DNA of 64,000 nt from Azorinus chamasolen (taxonomy: Eukaryota; Mollusca; Bivalvia; Cardiida; Solecurtidae): contig OY755242.1 of assembly GCA_963576725.1 (NCBI GenBank), positions 9,081,132 to 9,145,131 of the forward strand, in the 5' to 3' direction. The notes beneath the pieces are model-generated. The model was given only the letters and a program-made list of their open reading frames with translations, searched no databases and was not told where the DNA came from. The position numbers and the translations under genes are program-made. The stretch's first letter is position 1. The number at the start of each line of letters is the position of its first letter. Shown here in pieces: positions 1-11,099 of this stretch.

Positions 1-2
1 AG

Positions 3-1352
3 GCTCGCCTTACAGTAGATAAGAAGCAGCAACAACGGAGACGTAGTGACTCTTGTATAGTGCCCACTTGTAATTTTGATGGTCGTTCATTCCCCAAGAT
101 GCATTCTTATAATTTTCATATACCGAATATTTTTGATATGAGAATACCAGTGTCAGATGAACTTCATCAACGCAGAGTGCAAGCTCTACAACAAGTTACT
201 GTGTGGTTGCTTGGTGCACCGTTGGATTTGCAGGAGTTTGTTACTTTTGTGAATGTACAAAACCTGATTGATTCTTGTGAAGATCGCCCCATGTCTGACG
301 ATATAGTAAGAGTGTTACAGTCATTTTGTGTATTCCTGGGTGTTCCGGTTCCACCAAAGTTTTCGTTGTACCCTGTCAATAGTGTTGCTGTTCTTCTACA
401 TTGGAGATTTCTGATGGTTCTTATTGCACTTCTGCAGCCTGATCAGCAGAAATATTGGAAAAGTTGTTTTGCACAGCCGGTTTCCTCTGTTAGGGTTGCA
501 CTCCAACCTGTGAATCAACTTCCAGAAGCAATTGATAGCCATTTTCATCTGGACAGACTGCAGAAGGTAACTGGTCTTCATTCAGATTCCGTAACTGCCA
601 TCCTTGAAGCTGGAGATGTTCTTCCTTCTCGACGCATTCATTTAGCAGGAGCTATCGCCAATTTTTGTGATCCTGATACATACCCTACTCATCGTACATT
701 AACTAGTTTGCCATCCAATATTATGGTAACTGTAGTGCTGCACCCAAAGCTTGCGTCAAGGAGTGAGAATTTCATCGCAGATGCTCTACGTAAGTTGGAT
801 AGACTACTAGAGGAGCCAAGGGTCATCGCCATTGGAGAAGTGGGAATTGATCATTCCGTGAAAGACTGGGAATGGCCCCTTCAAAATGATCTAATTCGTC
901 AACTAAAGAGCAGGATTAAGACCCGTCATGTCTTGGTTGTTCATTGCCGTGGGATATCCGGTGACAACGGCATTGAAGCTCATTTTCTACTTCTTCATTT
1001 ACTTCGTGGCCTACCCAATACACAGAGGGTGCATCTGCATAGCTTTTCTGGCACCAGTGTTGTAGCTGACCAGTGGATTAAGGAATATCCAAACACTTAT
1101 TTTAGCTTCAACAGAGGGATCAGCAAATTCAATGAGGATCAAGTTAAAACCCTAACTGGATTGAAGGAACATCGACTTCTGTTAGAGACAGATGCTCCTT
1201 ATTTCCCTCGTGAACGGACTCGTTTTTCCTCACCAAATCAGTTGTATGATGTTGCGGAAATAGTGGCTGGTTATCGTAATACCTCGGCTGAGGAGATATT
1301 GAGGATTACCAGAGTGAACACCTTGCAACTTTATACTGGGGAGGGACGATGA
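3..1352 (+). CDS. TatD-family metal-dependent nuclease-like protein, 5' end outside window
   Basis: The frame is open from base 3, so the start lies upstream. The GTG at 60 is only a convenient marker, and residues are numbered from it. The C-terminal half has TatD/amidohydrolase hallmarks: the metal-binding DSHFHLD motif (D159, H161, H163), GEVGID with E260, a VVHCRG histidine near 297, HLHSFSG, and the LLETDAPYF aspartate D378. TatD enzymes are Mg-dependent 3'-5' DNases. The N-terminal ~155 residues form a separate module with a CxxxC start (VPTCNFDG), an Arg-rich stretch just upstream and a Trp/Leu-rich helical part, seen in my recollection in multi-copy mollusc TatD-like proteins. The stop is TGA at 1350-1352. 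No intron is apparent. It may be a third ORF of a retroelement, because a purine tract and LTR-like sequence follow at 2391-2406. Nuclease family is well supported; host or mobile origin is not resolved. Confidence 0.75.
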   Translation, partial: ARLTVDKKQQQRRRSDSCIVPTCNFDGRSFPKMHSYNFHIPNIFDMRIPVSDELHQRRVQALQQVTVWLLGAPLDLQEFVTFVNVQNLIDSCEDRPMSDDIVRVLQSFCVFLGVPVPPKFSLYPVNSVAVLLHWRFLMVLIALLQPDQQKYWKSCFAQPVSSVRVALQPVNQLPEAIDSHFHLDRLQKVTGLHSDSVTAILEAGDVLPSRRIHLAGAIANFCDPDTYPTHRTLTSLPSNIMVTVVLHPKLASRSENFIADALRKLDRLLEEPRVIAIGEVGIDHSVKDWEWPLQNDLIRQLKSRIKTRHVLVVHCRGISGDNGIEAHFLLLHLLRGLPNTQRVHLHSFSGTSVVADQWIKEYPNTYFSFNRGISKFNEDQVKTLTGLKEHRLLLETDAPYFPRERTRFSSPNQLYDVAEIVAGYRNTSAEEILRITRVNTLQLYTGEGR

Positions 1353-1589
1353 GCTTGTTACAATCCAGGGTGGGGGTGGTTTTCAATACAGCAGATTTCA
1401 TAGATAGGGAAGGGGGGGGGGGTGGTCTTTACTGATAAACTGAGTTATCGACAGATAGGGAAGGGTTATAGGGTGGCTTTTAAGGGTTCATATACAGATA
1501 GGGAAGGGTTATAGGGTGGTTTTTTATATTGATATTCTGAATGTAAGCCTTAGCTTAGCTTACCGGGAGGGGTGGCTTTATGTATAGTC

Positions 1590-2130
1590 ATAGGGGAGTT
1601 TCATTCACATACCTGTTAGGACTGAATGCAAACTGGGTGGTTTTTACATATAGCTATAGGGGAGTTTCATTCATATACCTGTTAGGACTGAATGTAAACT
1701 GTTTACCTTAAGGGTAGTTTTTATATATACATTGTATGTATATGCACATATGGCAGTCTTGTTCACATACCTGTTAGGAATGAACAGACTGATGACTAGT
1801 TCGCTGGATGGGGCGTGTTGAATGTATATGTGCGTATATATGTATATGTGCGGCTGAGTAGTAGTCTGGTTCATTTACCTGTTAGGGATGGACGTAGACT
1901 AGTTGGTTTTCCGGGTGGGATGTTTTGGTATATCGGTTTGTTCATTTGCTTGTTTGGGATGAACAGTATCCGGTTAACTGCTTACTGGGGGGGGGGGGGG
2001 GGGTTGGTTTTATATATTGGCTTGGTTCACATTCCTGTTAGGAGTGAACACAAGCTGGATAAGGGGTTATAGGGTAGGGATGGTCTTATAAATTTGGTTT
2101 TGTCCATATTCCTGTTAGAAATGGACATGT
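1590..2130. repeat. Array of seven covarying hairpins, downstream of the TatD-like ORF
   Basis: Seven degenerate units lie about 70-110 bases apart. Each has short inverted arms around a loop like ACCTGTTAGGA. Arm pairs: CATTCA/TGAATG (1602, 1668), GTTCA/TGAAC (1761), GTTCAT/ATGGAC with one G-T pair (1869), GTTCAT/ATGAAC (1940), GTTCAC/GTGAAC (2025), GTCCAT/ATGGAC (2102). Outer bases also pair in several copies (AGTCT/AGACT, CTTG/CAAG). The arms change between copies while pairing is kept, and the loop changes little. Between hairpins are GGGAAGGGTTATAGGGTGG-like stretches from about 1400 and an 18-base G run near 1987. No coding is visible. Confidence 0.7.
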
Positions 2131-2405
2131 ACTGTTAATACTTTTATAGTATTGGGGTGGTTACATTGATACATAGGGTAGGGTAATTTCTAGATACTCT
2201 TGATATAGAATAGGTTTTTGGGTATAAGTTTAACCCTCGTTTGCATTAATGGGTTATAGAATTTTCATGGGATTTTAGTACCCTTTTGTTTAAAGGGAAG
2301 TGTTATTAACCTTAGGGGTTAATGTCTATTGCAATGGGAGTTAATGTCCTTCATTTCAGTACAATCTTTCCTGCCTTATGCTGCCATTCATAAGGTTGGG
2401 GGGAG

Positions 2406-2695
2406 TGTAGTGAAATGATACCGTAATTTAGTACCGGAATTCAAGGTCCGGAAACCGTCTGTCCCGGGAATTATGGGTAGGGTTTTACGTCACAGACCGC
2501 GCACATGTGAGCGCCCCATTCCCACGCTAGTAGTCCTTGCAGTCAGACGTATTGGAATCTACACAAGGTTTACGTGTCCACGTGCTGCATTAATATGAGC
2601 AACTAGAACACGACTGACTGATAGAAGGTAGGAACTATTACTCACTTTATATTGGTATTTGACTGGAGCATTGTCATTTAGGTACGAATACTTCA
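2406..2695 (+). repeat. Possible LTR after a polypurine tract
   Basis: AAGGTTGGGGGGAG (2392-2405) looks like a polypurine tract and is directly followed by TGTAGTGAAATGATACC, as expected at the start of a 3' LTR. The LTR element at 19502-23888 has the same arrangement (AAAGATGGGGGGAA then TGTTGTG). A CA at 2694-2695 is a possible right end. There is no second LTR in the window and the left part of any element is missing, so this is a hypothesis. Confidence 0.3.
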
Positions 2696-3170
2696 TCTTA
2701 TTTTAAGTCATAAGGGGCAGTAACTCCAACGTTATGAGGGGGAGACAATAAAAAAAAGTTTCTCTAATTTTAAGTAAGCATGTCAGGACAGTAACTCAAT
2801 AATTATCAGGGGGAGTCAATTAAAAAAAACAGGTGCACAACAACTCATGCTGGTCAACATTCCTGTGAAGCTTGGTGACTCTAGCCCTAGTGGTTTTAAA
2901 GATATGCATGACACAAAGTTTCTCTCAATTTTAAGTAATCATATCAGGGGCAATAACTCCAAAGATGTCATGGGGAGACAATTTAAAAATTCCAGGTGCA
3001 CAACAACTCATGCTGGTGAACATACCTGTGAAGTTTGGTGACTCTAGCCCAACTGGTTTCAGAGATACGCGCGACACAAGTTTGTGACGGACAGACAGAC
3101 GGACGGATGGACAGACAGACAACTCTGGCAAAAACAATATATCTCCCCAAAATGGGGGAGACATAATAAG
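2696..3170 (-). repeat. Microsatellite-bearing repeat with GTCTCCCCC hairpin end (minus)
   Basis: On the minus strand it starts with ATTATGTCTCCCCCATTTTG, a short hairpin. It continues through a GTCTGTCTGTCC-type microsatellite (3090-3122) into about 170-base units containing AGTTACTGCCCC and TCACCAAGCTTCACAGG-like sequence. It belongs to the same family as 42999-44136. Short ORFs across it are repeat-driven. Confidence 0.6.
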
Positions 3171-3401
3171 TAATACAACGAGCTGTTTTTCGACTAATTA
3201 TTACCTTCAGCACAAAAGAGATACAGTTCGTTCGACAGTTCCGACGCACTTTTTACATTAATCGGTCAAACTAAATCAAAGCGCAGAAAAAAGAAAATAT
3301 TAATGTACACACAGTCTGACATAAGTCTTAGCTTAAATATCCGTAAATATTAACTCGAAGTTGCATTCACTCTTTTTGCTGCAATACTTGTTTACATAGG
3401 T
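3171..3401. other. Non-coding stretch, nothing recognised
   Basis: AT-rich sequence between the repeat ending near 3170 and the foldback element. I see no coding, RNA gene or repeat signature. Confidence 0.5.
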
Positions 3402-4285
3402 CCCGGGTCAACTCGGCCTCGGGTCAACTCGGCCCCTGAGTCAAGTCGGCCTCGGGTCAAGTCGGCCGGGTCAACTCGGCCTGGGTCAAGTCGGCCCGCA
3501 AATATTATTTCAGAATTATTTTTATGGTATATATTTTTTATTATTTTGAATTACTTTAATATTTTGTTTCCTAGAGATACCCGATACTACAGATACCAAT
3601 GAACATATAAGGAAACTTCTGAGTAACAGATAAGGATGCGTACCATGATCAGTTTCATTCTCAGGACAAAGCAACATTAATAAACAACAATAATCAGAAA
3701 AAAGAAGCACTTTATAGATGCACGATACAAATACAATGCCAAAAACGATACCCAAATATGTTGATATCTTTGCAAACAGTTTGGATCCCGATGAAATTCC
3801 TAGTAACTCGGTCTCACAAGTGGATCCAAAATAACATTTTCACTCCCATAAATGGTTCCTGATTACAGACAATCAAAGAAACAGATAAGCCATTAATTAT
3901 ACTTAATTTCACTTCAAAAGTATTGATGCCGCTCATTTTCACACCTGTTTGTTTTGACTTATCAGTTTGATCTAATTAACCTGGTACTAAATGTCAACTG
4001 TTTTATTCGTTAATCTCATGCAACATACTTATCACCTTTGTTCTCGTCCGCTAAATTTAATGGGTTATTACTGTCAAAAAGATGTGCAAACTTTGTCTGA
4101 ATTCTTCAAGGAGCCCACCGATCAGGATCTTCATTTTTTGCTGCAGTTTATAAACTTTAATTGATGGTCGGGAAAAGGCCGAGTTGACCCACTGAGACGG
4201 GCCGAGTTGACCCACCCCAAAACAGGCCGAGTTGACCCGGCCGACTTGACACAGGCCGAGTTGACCCGAGGCCGACTTGACCCGG
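3402..4285. mobile_element. Foldback element with inverted GGGTCAACTCGGCC arrays
   Basis: The left array (3402-3498) carries about six tandem copies of GGGTCAASTCGGCC. The right array (4177-4285) carries about six copies of the reverse complement, GGCCGASTTGACCC. Between them are about 680 bases of AT-rich sequence without credible coding. Inverted terminal arrays of a short tandem repeat are the defining layout of foldback-type elements. The outermost units read CCGGGTCAA at both ends. I found no clear target-site duplication. The element at 25764-28339 has the same architecture with unrelated repeat units. Confidence 0.7.
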
Positions 4286-4476
4286 ATTCAGACCCCATTT
4301 CACCAGTTTCGAAGCACTTTCACCGGTTCCGGCGCATATCGTTTTTTAAGCCAATTCGTGAAAATACGTAAAGAGGCACCCAACGGGAAATTTCTGGATC
4401 ATCAGTCCACAACAACAATATCACACCACAGACCCCAAAGAAGTAAATTTGATCATTAAAAAAGTTCTAAAGCGCC

Positions 4477-4967
4477 ATGTTTGATATTAAAATCGAAAAC
4501 AGTGTTATTAAAGGATATCATCATTTCAAGATAAGGCCACCAATGCGATCGGAGTTAAAAGTAGATCTTGAATATGCAAATGTGCATGATGAGAATGCAG
4601 CCTTAGTGTGGATCCCACCTTTGGAGAACTTTCCTCTTGAAATGAGACAGATTGTTACTGATAGCAAGCGGTTCTTAATGTTGTCTGATGTTGCAGGCTT
4701 GCCTATAGGCCATGTTCCAAGAGGACTTGCATGTGTTTTAGGAACATTTTAGAATCGGATGGGACAATCACTGCTATAGCCACTGGAGAGCCTTGCCCAA
4801 GCTTCCCGCCATGGCCAGCACCAGATGCAACAGGAGGGAGTGCAGTCATACCATGCGACTATGTGATTCACACTAATGAACGGAATGATTTAGTGTTGTT
4901 AACTGATGCTCTAGAGTCCATGCCTGAGAAGGAGGCAATGAAAATCACATTGATAAAAAACAATTAA
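4477..4967 (+). pseudogene. HIRAN-like domain fragment, one frameshift
   Basis: Two overlapping frames give one protein-like reading. Frame one (4477-4752) runs from MFDIKIENSVIKGYHHF through VHDENAALVWIP and AGLPIGHVPRG. The other frame (4731-4967) carries ESDGTITAIATGEP, a Pro-rich linker and AVIPCDYVIHTNERN. The order (G-Y/H start, N-x-x-D-x-N-A, IGHVPR, GxIxAxxTG, IPCxY) resembles HIRAN-type domains that bind DNA 3' ends, as in mollusc multicopy proteins I recall. A single-base frameshift near 4735-4755 breaks the frame, and there is no intron signal at that point. It is probably a decayed or retrotransposed copy. HIRAN assignment is by motif only. Confidence 0.45.
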
Positions 4968-5623
4968 CAACTGAAATAATGTTATGTAAACCACTTTTAT
5001 TTGGCAATTTTGTAACCAGAGTGTATACATGTAATCAGTTATGAGGATAATTGTTTTAGTGTGCCAAAGTATACTGTTAAGAGTATCCAGTAAACAAATG
5101 TTTAACTGCATAATAGTTCATTGTTCAAATGGTGTCAATAAAGCAAGTAAACAATTAAACAACAAGTGGGACTTTCTAAAATTAAACTAGAACTGCCAAT
5201 ACATGACCAATATCCCCACAACTGCTTTGATAAGCTATCACTTGCCTAACAGACCCATAATTAAACCACTTTTTAATGGTCGCTTAACCCTTTCCTCGAT
5301 GAATATTTATGTAAGAAATAATGACGTCGTGAATGTTTTAAATTAGATTAATTTGTTATTACAGCACATGAACACAGCTATTTTTAGCCATGGCAGAAAC
5401 TGTAGAATCATATTTATATGATATTATAATAAAACAGACCCTGATCAGACAGCTCCTCTAGGAGGAGGCTTTAGCCTGTGCTGGACTCGAAATATTAGTC
5501 CCATGCTTTCTGGTATTTTTGCAAAGGTGTCTTGCAAGGGCCACTGCTAATCCTAGTTTTGGCCATTATTCCTGTTCAAAAAAAATATATATAAATTCAT
5601 ACATTGTCACATCAACAACATAT
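4968..5623. other. Non-coding, AT-rich, with a degraded palindromic MITE
   Basis: No coding is seen. TTAACCCTTTCC at about 5284 and the CCCTGATCAGACAGCTCCTCTAGGAGG-like palindrome near 5440-5465 match one end and the core of the TTAA-flanked MITE family described at 5624. Confidence 0.45.
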
Positions 5624-5844
5624 TTAACCCTTTCCTTCATATAAACACATTTCCATGCATTTGCAAACAGGGTAGACCCAAATCAGATAACTCCTGTAGG
5701 AGCCCTATGATCAGGGTCTGCTCTGTTTGCTAGTCGAATTTGAAAGATGTTTCCTAGCTTACTTTCTAAAATGGCTACAATGTTTCACCTTTCATATTTC
5801 ATTATAACTATTTTGTCAATGAATATTCAGTAGGGAAAAGGTTA
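5624..5844. mobile_element. TTAA-flanked palindromic MITE (piggyBac-like)
   Basis: It begins TTAACCCTTTCC and ends GGGAAAAGGTTA. The core near 5665-5740 is an imperfect palindrome reading TTGCAAACAGGGTAGACCC ... GGGTCTGCTCTGTTTGC. TTAA target sites and CCC-starting inverted ends are piggyBac traits, and no transposase is encoded. Other copies or fragments lie at about 42391, 45993, 50447, 52362, 57121, 57947 and 58251, and within 25940-27040. Confidence 0.55.
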
Positions 5845-6762
5845 TTCCAATAATACATGATGTCAGTTCTGTATGCGAAACATGACTGAATGGCAATATG
5901 AAATGATTAATTATCTCAGAAAAAATGTTCATTAATTTAGAGCTTAAATTCTAATTAATTTGAACTGGAACAAAATTTTCAATGACAAAAGAATTACAAT
6001 TATCATGATTGGTTTCATGTAGCAGTACACCAACATAATTACATTGTACCTTGCTTTGTTTCTAGCAGAGACATATAGTCATACATAGGCCTATATATGT
6101 ACTTAAGTTCTAATTTACATATAGTATGTATATATAGGCCTAGTACTGAATGTATATATCAGCCAGATGGTTAAAAAGTTATATAATGGAGATAATACAT
6201 ACTGTTGCATAGGCAAATAGACCAGCATGACCCATCAAAATATGTCGATTTGATGAAATTAAAAAAAAAAAAAAACAAGAATTTTTTTTTCTCGTTTTAT
6301 CGGTGTTTCCCACATGGCGCCTCATGAACAAAGTTGAACACAAACTGCACCGGAACTGGCTAAGTGTACTACTATCACTAAAGTCTATTTTTCTGTAGGA
6401 ACAAATGGATTGCTACTGATTAAACTTTAAGCATGTGCTGTATATAAATAAGGTATATATACAAGACCATAAAATGTGTGCATTCTCTCAAAACGTACTC
6501 GTGACCTGCAACCAAGTTTTGAAATTGACATTTTCCGCCATTTTGATTTAGCGGATATCTGCAACCCTTCACATTTTATCGGGATATTTAACTAAGTTAA
6601 AGAACAAATTTCATAAAACCTGCGCCAGTATTTATTGTGATACATAATCAGGAACACATCTGATTACTTTCTCTTTCGGTGACCTACTTTATTTAGAAAT
6701 AATTTTCGGAATCCTTCGGAACCGGCTAAACGTCGGAACTGGCTAACTAACTGTATACTAAC
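5845..6762. other. Non-coding stretch with poly-A/poly-T runs
   Basis: AT-rich, with an A-run and a T-run near 6260-6295 and two short GGAACTGGCTAA repeats (6355, 6737). No coding is supported. Confidence 0.4.
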
Positions 6763-6859
6763 CAGTTTCAGATTGTATATTTCTCCTGCCCCTGTGTATT
6801 GTATGTATTGTCGGATCAAGTGCAGTTACATAGCTAACGATGTTTACACTGTCCGCCAT
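6763..6859 (-). CDS. Possible first coding exon (MADSV...)
   Basis: On the minus strand ACAACATGGCGGACAGTG is a good initiation context with a YY1-like CCGCCAT element. The reading continues for 32 codons (MADSVNIVSYV ... IQSETG) to a candidate donor CTG|GTTAGT. It is preceded by a CAA/GTT trinucleotide run. The peptide matches nothing I know and no second exon was found, so this is weak. Confidence 0.2.
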
Positions 6860-7072
6860 GTTGTTGTTGTTGTTGGATCTTTCCCGTCTATATAGACGAA
6901 CCTCGATGACAAGTCGTCGAGTAGAACTATTGGATCGGTAACTATTTACATCCACCACCAGTGTTGAATTATCCAATCACCATCACTGATTATTTTGCAC
7001 AATATTCACAAGTTTCATATATACACCTAGTTGCTTCTTAATTGAAATCGCAGTTACTGTGAATATAAACCA

Positions 7073-9353
7073 CTATGCTGCTGCACCACAGTCGATCCTC
7101 CTGCCCCTGCCCTTTCTATTTCTAGTCATAATATTTCCTAGCATCCTATACCTAGCCGTGTGAAGTGAGTAAATCAGTCTCCTACTGTGATATTCTATTG
7201 ACTTAATGCTGGATAGCCTACACTTTATATTCGTGCAATCAAGAATGATCCTTACACGCTCATTTCTGTCTAGTTCTAGAAAGTCATGTTTCATGATCAT
7301 AGAGTATTCCTTTTCGATTTCATTAAGAATTGGGGACCTAATGGTGTGGAGAACTTCACATTCTAGCAGAAAGTGTTTTATGTCCTCGGTTGCTATACCA
7401 CATAGTTGGCATGTGGGATCCACTTCAATTTGGTTAAAAGCATTTCTATTTGATTGCAGTATATAAGTTCCCGTTACACATTTTATCTTTATAGGAAGTC
7501 TGTTGATTTCTCGAATCGAGTTCCCTTTGGTTTGTATATTGCTGTGTATTTTACCTGGCGTGTACTTATGGTTCATATAAACTAATGTCCTGTAGGTCTT
7601 CGCTATGCTAATGATATGTCTCTGGAACAATCCGGAGACTTGTCTGAAGACTATTTGTTTCCATTTGGTCTTATCTGGTGGATCATCCAGATGTTTTATT
7701 TCATCGCCCAGATCATATTTCCAGAACAATTTCTTGACCTCAATGAACCAGCTTGCACTTTTCATTGATTTTATCGCCATCTGTCTTCTCGCGAGTCTTT
7801 TTTCAGTGCTTGTTTCACTTTGTAGACAGATGTTGTTGAATAGGTTCAGAATTTTTATATGAATCTGTTCTTCAACCGGTAGGAATCCTGAAAGTATGTA
7901 TGGTGCTGGGTCTGCAGCATTCTGTGGTATTGATAGTACCTGTTTGAGTAGTTGTTTCTGAAATAACTCCAATTGCTTTATGTACTTAGCGGTTGGTATA
8001 AGTATCTCCAGTCCGTAGAGTAGTACTGGCATCACATATGTTTTTATCAGGTGTAGAGATGTATGTGGATCAAGACCATTTTCACCGTGCAAACCTGCTG
8101 CCAATAAGCTGTAGGTCGTTCTTCTAGCCTTCTTGATGTTTGCTTCAACTGTTAATTGTATGCTTTCATCTAACGAGCTTCCCCGTATAATCCCTAGATG
8201 AGTGGAGTGTGAGACTTTCGGCATTATTGTATCGTCCATTTCGAATGGGAAATGGGCTGTGCCCTTCGTGACTTCTATTATTACACTTTTGTCCGGTTGC
8301 AACTTGTACTTCTGTTTTGCACTGTAATCATATGCCATATTGATCAGAGTCTGTGTCTCATACTGCTTTGTGCTATTGATAGTCACATCATCTGCACATG
8401 CCGTAGCCGGGCATTCAATGTCACCTATATGTATGCCCATGTTTGAGTTGTGAAGTCTGTGCAGCAGAGGATCTACATATATTTTATATAAATCAGCACT
8501 CAGGATCCCCCCCTGTCTAATCCCTTGTTCTATCATAAATCCATCTGACTGTCGGTTATTCCATTTAACTGCTGTAGTTGCATGCGTATGCAGATCATTT
8601 ATGAGTGTCCAATGATTGTCATCAATTCCAATATGGTAAAGTCTTCGCATCATATTTTTGTGATTAACAACGTCAAAGGCAGCCTTAGCGTCAAGTAGCA
8701 CTAACGACATATCTTTTTTCTCATCTTTGCGGTCTCTATAACATTCTTCCAGGATCAAAGCAGCATTAAGCGGGGAGGTAGCTGTAGTGAAACCACGTTG
8801 TAGCGGGTTCTGTGTCTTTAAGATAGCGGTCTGTATCCTCGACTTTAATATGGACTCAATAAGTTTACATAATACTGGAAGTATTGTAATTCCCCTGTAG
8901 AATTTAGATTCACTTCTATTGCCTTTATTTTTAAACACTGGCGTGAGTAGACCCGTTTTTAGTATGTCTGGAACCTCAGCATTTCGAAATATAGTATTGA
9001 CTAATTGTATTAAAAGAGGGACTATATCTTTGCCGGCATTATGAATATGCTCTATCATCATTCCAAAGATGTCTGGTGATTTCCCCTTGTTAATGGAGTC
9101 TATTGCCTTTCTCATTTCTTCGTCAGTGACACTCGAGATATCCCTGTCTTTGACTATTTCTTTTATGTATTCGTATTCACTTTGAACAATATTATCATAG
9201 TCCTCATCAAACTTTGGGTCTGTTAAGGGTCTTGCTAATGACGCAAAGTGTTCTTTAAATCCATGTATCATACTATCATTTCCCTGGTAGTGCTTTTCTC
9301 CTACATGTAAATCAACTAAAAAATCGCTTCCTGTTTTCCTTTGTCTTCTTATA
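7073..9353 (-). CDS. LINE reverse transcriptase, 5'-truncated (LINE G)
   Basis: A 732-residue reading from the ATG at 9271 is open upstream to 9353, where an inverted repeat begins. Order: linker with VTDEEMRKAI and GKSPDIFGM, RT fingers (LKTGLLTPVFKNKG, YRGITILPVL), LLDAKAAFDVVNH, IRQGGILSADLYK, the catalytic box ATACADDVTI (Cys where Phe/Tyr is usual), thumb, then a C-terminal CQLCG..HFLLEC zinc-finger-like motif. It copies LINE RNA by target-primed reverse transcription. No endonuclease domain remains, and the 5' part was lost at the inversion. The reading itself has no stop. It ends in an Arg-rich tail (RNRKGRGRR) with the stop at 7073. Clade not assigned. Confidence 0.85.
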
Positions 9354-9417
9354 AGTCTATGAAATATAAGAAGACAAAGGAAAACAGGAAGCGATTTTTT
9401 AGTTGATTTACATGTAG
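9301..9417. repeat. Perfect 53-bp inverted repeat at LINE G 5' end
   Basis: Arms 9301-9353 and 9365-9417 are exact reverse complements, separated by 11 bases (AGTCTATGAAA). The left arm is still in frame with the LINE G coding sequence, so the right arm is an inverted copy of LINE sequence. Confidence 0.95.
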
Positions 9418-10367
9418 GATTTACATGTTAGACGGGACTACTTCTTTTCCCCGTGTTATCTCCGAGGTCTTATTTCGATAGAAATAGCCGAGGTGTTCCG
9501 AGTGAAATAAAGGTTTGATAAGCAGGTGATGTTTTTCTGGCAGCCATTTTTGTTTTTGTTATGCTGGTGGTGGGGAACACTGGATTGTTTGGGGATTAAT
9601 AGATGAGGACAAAAATATTTAATTGTTTCAGGGTATGTATAAAAGATTATTTTGAACTGCTGATTTTTTATTTTTTTTTATATCTTTAGGTCGGCGTGAC
9701 GTCACTTCCGCGGTAACCGATTGTCCGCCATTTTGCGAGGTGAAAACAAATGCGTAGTAACGGTAGCGTTATATCGTATCGGCTTGTATTTATTGCCCTT
9801 GTCTGTGTGTGCTGGTGTTTGTGCGTGTTTGTGCATGTGTGGGTGGGTGGGTGGATGATTATATTATTATAAATTGAAGTATTTATTCTTATTATTGTAT
9901 TAAACGCAGAATTTAAAGCAGTAATCATGTTCTTACACTACTTGCAAAAGTAATACTGTGGAAGTTAGACCAATGTTTATTTTGGTGATGTCAAACTGAC
10001 ACAATACACTGAACATGACCGTGATGGGGGGGGGGGACTTTCACGCACCAGTCTAGGCCGATAGATTATGACTTGCTGTGACCATGCATAAAGAAAGTTG
10101 ACACCTTGTACATTGGTATTGTCAACTTACTATCTACTGTCAGGAGAGCTGTATGATGTTTAGAAGTTGCCACCTTGTTTATTTGGGTAGTGTCAAATTA
10201 TGCCAAAATACACAGATTATGACTGGGGACACACTGCTGATTGCACCATCTGAAAAAAATAGAATCGATTGGCTAAAAAAAAAGCAGGCACTTTAAGTAT
10301 CAAACTAAATATAAAATTCGTCATTAGTTTCTATTAATCTAAACAACTGACCAGCTGCTCTCTTAAA
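9418..10367. other. Non-coding stretch with a promoter-like island
   Basis: GTGACGTCACTTCCGCGG and CCGCCATTTTGCGAGG near 9697-9740 combine CRE-, ETS- and YY1-like sites. No exon can be attached to them. A (GTGG)n patch lies near 9840 and a G run near 10025. Nothing coding is seen. Confidence 0.35.
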
Positions 10368-11099
10368 ATGTCTTATGGATATATGAAGTCGCTTGATAAT
10401 GCAGCTTATGCCAGATATGTTAAAAAAATTAAATGTTGTTGGCACTGAGGACTGTCCTTACAATTTGCCTGAAGATACTTGGATAAACAATCCAACCAAG
10501 TGGCCTGAAGTTCAGTGGCCTGATGTATACTATTATCTGATTGAAACACCAGGAGTGTACACAAGAGAGTCTATGAAGAATTTCAAGAGTTTGGAAGCAC
10601 ATAATTTCTTCATATCAGGCTGGGTCCAAACAGTGTACCATATTAATGTGCCAAACACCACTAACATTATCTTGAAAGGGGATGTAAAGCCATCTTGGAG
10701 GGTCAATGACGAACCTCATCACACATGGGTCGCTGTTTCTAAGGATGGCAGCATCATCACAGCTCACTGTGATTGTATGGCAGGGTTGGGCGAGTCATGT
10801 TCTCATGTTGGTGCCATTTTATTTAAGATAGAAGCTGCGGTTAGAAATGGATATACTCGCCTTGCATGTACTGACAAGCCTTGTGTGTGGAATCAGTGTT
10901 TTACCAAGACAGTACAGACAGCACCAATTAGTGCTATAGTTTTGTTTATAAAGAAACAGCTAAAGAAAAGCTAAGGAGTAGTAAAAGAGTTAAAGTGAAG
11001 ACTCCAACAGGAACTTCAAGTGAAGACCAACTTAACTTCCTAACTAGTCTGGAACAAGCTGGCTTGAGACCGGTTGGACTTAGCAAATATAAAGAAACA
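10368..11099 (+). pseudogene. SWIM zinc-finger / YqaJ-like gene, 5' part
   Basis: The reading starts MSYGYMKSLDNAAY at 10368, shifts frame at an A7 run (10422-10428) and runs as a 193-residue frame. It then shifts again at a T run near 10940 into FVYKETAKEKLR... to LSKYKET at 11099. The SWIM motif HCDCMAGLGESCSHVGAILF (C-x-C ... C-x-H) near 10760-10830 and the following PCVWNQCF are typical of the SWIM-plus-YqaJ protein family common in molluscs. SWIM fingers bind nucleic acid or protein; YqaJ is a lambda-exonuclease-like nuclease. The gene is cut at 11099 by LINE A and resumes in frame at 36239. The homopolymer frameshifts could be decay or assembly error. Confidence 0.65.

Noticed and set aside
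3..1352. Bacterial contamination because of the TatD gene
   Set aside because: Base composition and neighbouring repeats match the rest of the window, and the N-terminal module is not bacterial in type.
3380..4300. Target-site duplication for the first foldback element
   Set aside because: Flanks ACATAGGTC and ATTCAGACC do not match well enough.
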